Below, piece after piece: positions 5,620-6,505 of a DNA stretch of 6,505 nt (positions are counted from its first letter, which is position 1; each line of letters starts with the position of its first letter). Made by a program: the position numbers and the translations under genes. The notes under the pieces are model-generated. The model had not been told where the DNA came from and did not search any database. It saw nothing but the letters and a program-made list of their open reading frames with translations. The stretch covers positions 1 to 6,505 of the forward strand of contig VFHG01000137.1 of NCBI GenBank assembly GCA_009392075.1. The letters are read 5' to 3'. This DNA is from SAR202 cluster bacterium (GTDB taxonomy: Bacteria > Chloroflexota > Dehalococcoidia > UBA3495).

Positions 5620-6180
5620 TTAGATTGGCAAAATCGGTTCGGTAACCTGGTCTGGGAGCTCGATGGTGCAGGCGTTGGCGTTGAGGGATATTAACCGGTA
5701 GTAGCCCATGGTTGTCGTGAACTCGACGAGTCCTTTTACCCCTAACTGATCACGGGCGGCGGCAAATGTTTCATCGCTCACCTGGTTGGTCGCGGTCAGT
5801 TCCGTCCCGTATTTGACCAGGGCGGACTCCTCGGCCGACATCTCCGGGAGCTGAGTCTTATCGCGGATGGCGTCGACCAGGGCATCGCTGAGCCCGGCGC
5901 GGCGTGCGTTGTCAACTTGGGCGTTCCAAACGTACTGAGAGTCCATGTACCGGGCGGAGATCAGCGCAGCCAGCCGCTTCACATGCTCGGACAGTTCGCC
6001 ACCGTTGCTCAGAAATTCTGACAACCTGTTCGCCCGGACGGCCATCTCTGGGCTATGGACCATCACCGAAGATGGTCCAACTACGGGAGGGACTCCGCGG
6101 ATGCCTGAGATCTCGTCGTAAGCGGCCAGGTGTTCCTCCGCAACATCCTCCCGCGTAACTACCGGCACTCGTCTCGCCAT
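5620..6180 (-). CDS. Carboxymuconolactone decarboxylase (CMD/AhpD-like) family protein
   Basis: A 186-residue all-helical protein of the CMD/AhpD-like superfamily. The order is family-typical: LAAYDEI near the N-terminus, VMVHSPEMAVRANRLSEFL (39-57), LSEHVKRLAALISARYMDSQYVWNAQ (63-88), NARRAGLSDALVDAIRD (91-107), and a second helical half containing GLVEFTTTMGYYRLI (about 150-164). The AhpD redox CxxC is absent: the equivalent segment reads SQYVWNAQVDNARRAGL, and the only Cys is near the C-terminus. The His often seen in YxWxxH versions is also replaced. A peroxidase-reductant role is therefore unlikely, while a decarboxylase or related lyase role remains open. The ATG at 6180 follows an AAGG-containing ribosome site at a long spacing. 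It lies 63 bases after the substrate-binding protein gene and just before the pseudogene, all on one strand. Confidence 0.9.
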   Translation of the reverse strand: MARRVPVVTREDVAEEHLAAYDEISGIRGVPPVVGPSSVMVHSPEMAVRANRLSEFLSNGGELSEHVKRLAALISARYMDSQYVWNAQVDNARRAGLSDALVDAIRDKTQLPEMSAEESALVKYGTELTATNQVSDETFAAARDQLGVKGLVEFTTTMGYYRLISLNANACTIELPDQVTEPILPI

Positions 6181-6200
6181 AATATTTCTACCTTATTCTT

Positions 6201-6210
6201 ACTAATTAGT
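6201..6210. promoter_or_regulatory. 10-bp palindrome in the leader of the CMD-like gene
   Basis: ACTAATTAGT is a perfect palindrome 21 bases upstream of the CMD-like start codon, in an AT-rich patch within the 63-base gap to the substrate-binding protein gene. It could be an operator half or chance. No clear -35/-10 pair accompanies it. Confidence 0.2.
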
Positions 6211-6243
6211 GGCCATGCCCGGCCGTCTTATGATGGCTGTGTT

Positions 6244-6505
6244 CTATTCCCAAGCCCGGTTATCGACGACCGCCTCGAATGTTGCGCCCGGAGTTATCAA
6301 GTCGGGATAGCCCTGCATCCATTGATACGTCCGTTCGAACCGCTCCCGGGTGTAGGGCACAGGCGCGGCGTAGAGGAACCGCCAGGTTTGAAGCTCGTGG
6401 GGTTCAAGGATCCCGCCGGTCTCGTCGGTCAGGTAATGGGCGTATTTGCTTGGGTTGGCGTGAATCATCTCCGCGGCCTTGGCTTGGGCAGAAAATTCGC
6501 AGCGA
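6244..6505 (-). CDS. ABC transporter substrate-binding protein, NitT/TauT (NMT1/THI5-like) type, C-terminal part
   Basis: The frame is open to the window edge, so this is the C-terminal 87 or so residues of a longer protein; its start lies outside. The visible part reads AKAAEMIHANPSKYAHYLTDETG, then LQTWRFLYAAPVPYTRERFE, then TYQWMQGYPDLITPGATFEAVVDNRAW before the stop. An Asn-Pro helix followed by an ExG segment, an aromatic Tyr-Trp-Met helix and a terminal VDNR is the usual ending of SsuA/THI5-like periplasmic or lipid-anchored binding proteins that deliver small organic nutrients to an ABC importer. An internal ATG at 6468 is not the start, because coding similarity continues upstream of it. 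It is probably the first visible gene of a leftward unit with the CMD-like gene. The ligand is unknown. Confidence 0.65.
   Translation of the reverse strand, partial: RCEFSAQAKAAEMIHANPSKYAHYLTDETGGILEPHELQTWRFLYAAPVPYTRERFERTYQWMQGYPDLITPGATFEAVVDNRAWE

Noticed and set aside
6211..6224. GGCC...GGCC mini-hairpin between the substrate-binding protein and the CMD-like gene.
   Set aside because: A 4-bp stem without a T-run is expected by chance in this base composition.
1..6505. tRNA or rRNA genes, CRISPR arrays, insertion sequences.
   Set aside because: No cloverleaf with a T-loop and acceptor stem, no regularly spaced repeats, and no transposase-like product or terminal inverted repeats were seen on either strand.

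Overview
The window is about 6.5 kb of moderately GC-rich bacterial DNA (roughly high fifties percent GC by eye) carrying a metabolic, probably catabolic, gene neighbourhood. The gene types present are a luciferase-like FMN monooxygenase opening with SVLYVGQIDLEDVG, a CaiB/BaiF-type CoA enzyme, an SDR, an alpha/beta hydrolase, a small cupin, a carboxymuconolactone-decarboxylase-like protein and a NitT/TauT-type substrate-binding protein. This mix is most reminiscent of uncultured Chloroflexota (SAR202/Dehalococcoidia-like lineages), which are rich in paralogous flavin monooxygenases and CaiB proteins. That placement is inference from gene content; there is no rRNA or marker gene here.

Layout, left to right. 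1-140: non-coding, with two abutting palindromes and one hairpin. 141-1286 (-): LLM-class flavin monooxygenase with a TTG start and an extended -10 promoter in its upstream gap. 1451-2656 (-): alpha-methylacyl-CoA-racemase-like enzyme. 2657-2801: divergent promoter region with a perfect TATAAT box for each direction. 2802-3578 (+): SDR oxidoreductase, the only convincing rightward gene. 3579-3725: convergent intergenic region holding two REP-like GC-rich hairpins in inverted arrangement, the first also a good intrinsic terminator for leftward transcription. 3726-4535 (-): alpha/beta hydrolase lacking the usual Ser and His. 4569-4919 (-): cupin, preceded by a TTGACG-17-TATGAT promoter. About 5225-5597 (-): decayed dienelactone-hydrolase-like pseudogene. 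5620-6180 (-): carboxymuconolactone-decarboxylase-like protein. 6244 to the window end (-): C-terminus of an ABC transporter substrate-binding protein.

A plausible joint role is uptake of a small organic acid or related compound (substrate-binding protein), oxygenation (FMN monooxygenase), hydrolytic cleavage (alpha/beta hydrolase, formerly also the dienelactone hydrolase), CoA-ester processing (racemase/transferase) and alcohol/ketone oxidoreduction (SDR). The substrate cannot be read from the sequence. The cupin and hydrolase look like one transcription unit, and the substrate-binding protein, CMD-like gene and pseudogene remnant look like another. The points most worth a second look are the hydrolase active-site substitutions, the frameshifted dienelactone hydrolase remnant and the paired inverted-repeat element.
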